Assembly: GCF_004135605.1 (NCBI RefSeq)
Contig: NZ_SDPT01000001.1
Span: 62,001 to 126,000 of the forward strand
Direction: 5' to 3'
Length of the DNA stretch: 64,000 nucleotides
Source: Sphingomonas desiccabilis
GTDB taxonomy: Bacteria > Pseudomonadota > Alphaproteobacteria > Sphingomonadales > Sphingomonadaceae
A program made the position numbers and the translations under genes. Each line of letters starts with the position of its first letter. Position 1 is the stretch's first letter. Under the pieces are notes generated by a model. The model made no database searches. It was not told the DNA's origin and saw only the letters and a program-made list of their open reading frames with translations. Below, in pieces: positions 63,794 through 64,000 of this stretch.

Positions 63794-64000
63794 ATGACCA
63801 TTCGCGCCCTTGCCGTACCCGCCGTTCTGTTCGTGCCCCTGGCTGCCGCCGCGCAGGAGGCGGTACCTAGCCAACTCCCCTGGACGCTGCCGCCGGGCAA
63901 CAGCGTGACGCCGCCGCAGGTCGTTCCCCCGGTTGCGCCAGAACCTACCCCCGAGGCAGCGCCCGCGCCGACTCCGGCGCCGCGCCGGACCGCGCGCCCG
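63794..64000 (+). CDS. N-terminal part of an exported proline-rich protein, truncated by window edge
   Basis: An open frame begins at ATG 63794 and runs off the window without a stop (69 codons). It has a signal peptide (IRALAVPAVLFVPLAAAAQ) followed by a proline/alanine-rich segment (VVPPVAPEPTPEAAPAPTPA) and a basic RRTARP. Such a spacer often precedes a periplasmic or outer-membrane domain, but the rest is missing, so the family is unknown. It is divergent from rpoB, sharing about 180 bases beyond the rpoBC promoter. Confidence 0.6.
   Translation, partial: MTIRALAVPAVLFVPLAAAAQEAVPSQLPWTLPPGNSVTPPQVVPPVAPEPTPEAAPAPTPAPRRTARP

Overview
The window is high-GC DNA from an alphaproteobacterium, most likely a member of the Sphingomonadaceae (Sphingomonas sensu lato). 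This is inferred from gene content: the cell-cycle regulator TrcR (DUF1013), CpdR, DUF1192 and DUF1289 proteins, a TorF-type porin, a SapC-family protein, a DUF885 peptidase, an S10 serine carboxypeptidase and a TonB-dependent receptor. No 16S rRNA gene is present, so the assignment rests on protein families. Several genes appear to use GTG or TTG starts, and many neighbours are joined by ATGA or GTGA overlaps.

Region 1 (1-13713) is a type II secretion (gsp) locus with an unusual layout. A minus-strand block reads gspG-H-I-C-D. A divergent plus-strand block reads gspL-M-E, then gspF, then gspJ-K. Three non-collinear genes sit inside it: a GH43 glycosidase (probable cargo or passenger), gspN on the minus strand, and a LpoA-like 'penicillin-binding protein activator' with a twin-arginine-type leader. 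The left edge holds a partial gene and a 139-residue protein that look like a second, smaller set of assembly-platform proteins.

Region 2 (13710-30015) holds transporters, a DUF885 peptidase, tRNA-Pro(CGG), lepA, a membrane GGDEF cyclase, clpA, DUF1192 next to a quinone oxidoreductase, threonine dehydratase, and a yqiJ-yqiK (flotillin) pair.

Region 3 (30085-39959) carries a GAF/degenerate-GGDEF/EAL protein, trcR, a dienelactone hydrolase whose Shine-Dalgarno lies in a hairpin, an RhlE-like helicase with DUF1289, an FAD-linked dehydrogenase, sapC, and a strong candidate small RNA (about 38337-38443) with its own promoter and terminator. It ends with N-formylglutamate amidohydrolase, cpdR and tRNA-Val(GAC).

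Region 4 (40068-53766) is envelope and housekeeping: a YdcF protein coupled to a TonB-dependent receptor, an L,D-transpeptidase lipoprotein, a 57-residue acidic protein, a glycosylase/FAD-protein/CDF operon, an ABC-F ATPase, inverted palindromic repeats, a hypothetical exported protein, the S10 peptidase and a small iron-permease-family protein.

Region 5 (53844-64000) holds a TorF-like porin and the rpoB-rpoC operon with a recognisable sigma70-type promoter and long leader. An exported proline-rich protein begins divergently and runs off the end.

No CRISPR array, insertion sequence, prophage or complete biosynthetic cluster was found. The least explained items are the candidate sRNA, the second gsp-like set at the left edge, the SD-masking hairpin, the trcR leader and a few orphan exported proteins.
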